From the NCBI GenBank assembly GCA_947629995.1, contig CANRFX010000067.1, forward strand, positions 1 to 5,762: DNA of 5,762 nucleotides. The letters run 5' to 3'. This document shows, one piece after another, positions 5,762 to 5,762 of the stretch. The notes below the pieces were generated by a model that worked only from the letters and a program-made list of their open reading frames with translations, made no database searches and was not told the origin of the DNA. A program made the position numbers and the translations under genes. Source of the DNA: an uncultured Clostridia bacterium (GTDB lineage: Bacteria; Bacillota; Clostridia; TANB77; CAG-508). The number at the start of each line of letters is the position of its first letter. Within the stretch, counting starts at the first letter, position 1.

Positions 5762-5762
5762 A

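Overview
The window is AT-rich DNA from a low-GC Firmicute, most likely an uncultured gut-type Clostridium relative. This is an inference from codon use, a lipoteichoic-acid-synthase-type gene, a pyrB-pyrI pair and a clostridial-style pseudopilin. No rRNA or other taxonomic marker is present.

Layout. Positions 1-960 (minus strand) hold the start of a pyrimidine operon: pyrB, with pyrI overlapping its stop codon and running off the left edge. Positions 1146-1607 (plus) hold a short Cu/Zn superoxide dismutase without a signal peptide. It is bracketed by three copies of a palindromic element built around GGGGACGG: one copy upstream and two tandem copies in the opposite orientation downstream. 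The inner downstream copy runs into the end of the next gene and supplies its last codons and stop. Positions 1650-3674 (minus) encode a five-helix membrane sulfatase-fold protein of the LtaS type.

Positions 3675-4279 contain no gene. The part from about 3795 to 4200 is richer in G+C than its flanks and packed with perfect short stem-loops, so it looks like a structured RNA or the stripped remnant of a transposable element. I cannot assign it to a family.

Positions 4280-5761 (minus) are a broken gene for a pseudopilin-like anchor fused to a formylglycine-generating-enzyme-like (C-type-lectin-fold) domain. Its last ~35 codons have the composition and codon pattern of a variable repeat (VR) of a diversity-generating retroelement (DGR): a G+C jump, variable codons almost all NNC or NNT, and an ending of the FRPAL type. 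No reverse transcriptase, accessory protein or template repeat is in the window, so this would be a remote or orphan target. It appears inactivated by a +1 frameshift near 5036, an early TAG, and a second frameshift in the hydrophobic segment, unless these are sequence errors.

The pyr genes, sodC and ltaS are housekeeping or stress genes with no evident functional link. The unusual content is the diversified surface-protein relic, the structured tract beside it, and the mobile palindromes around sodC.
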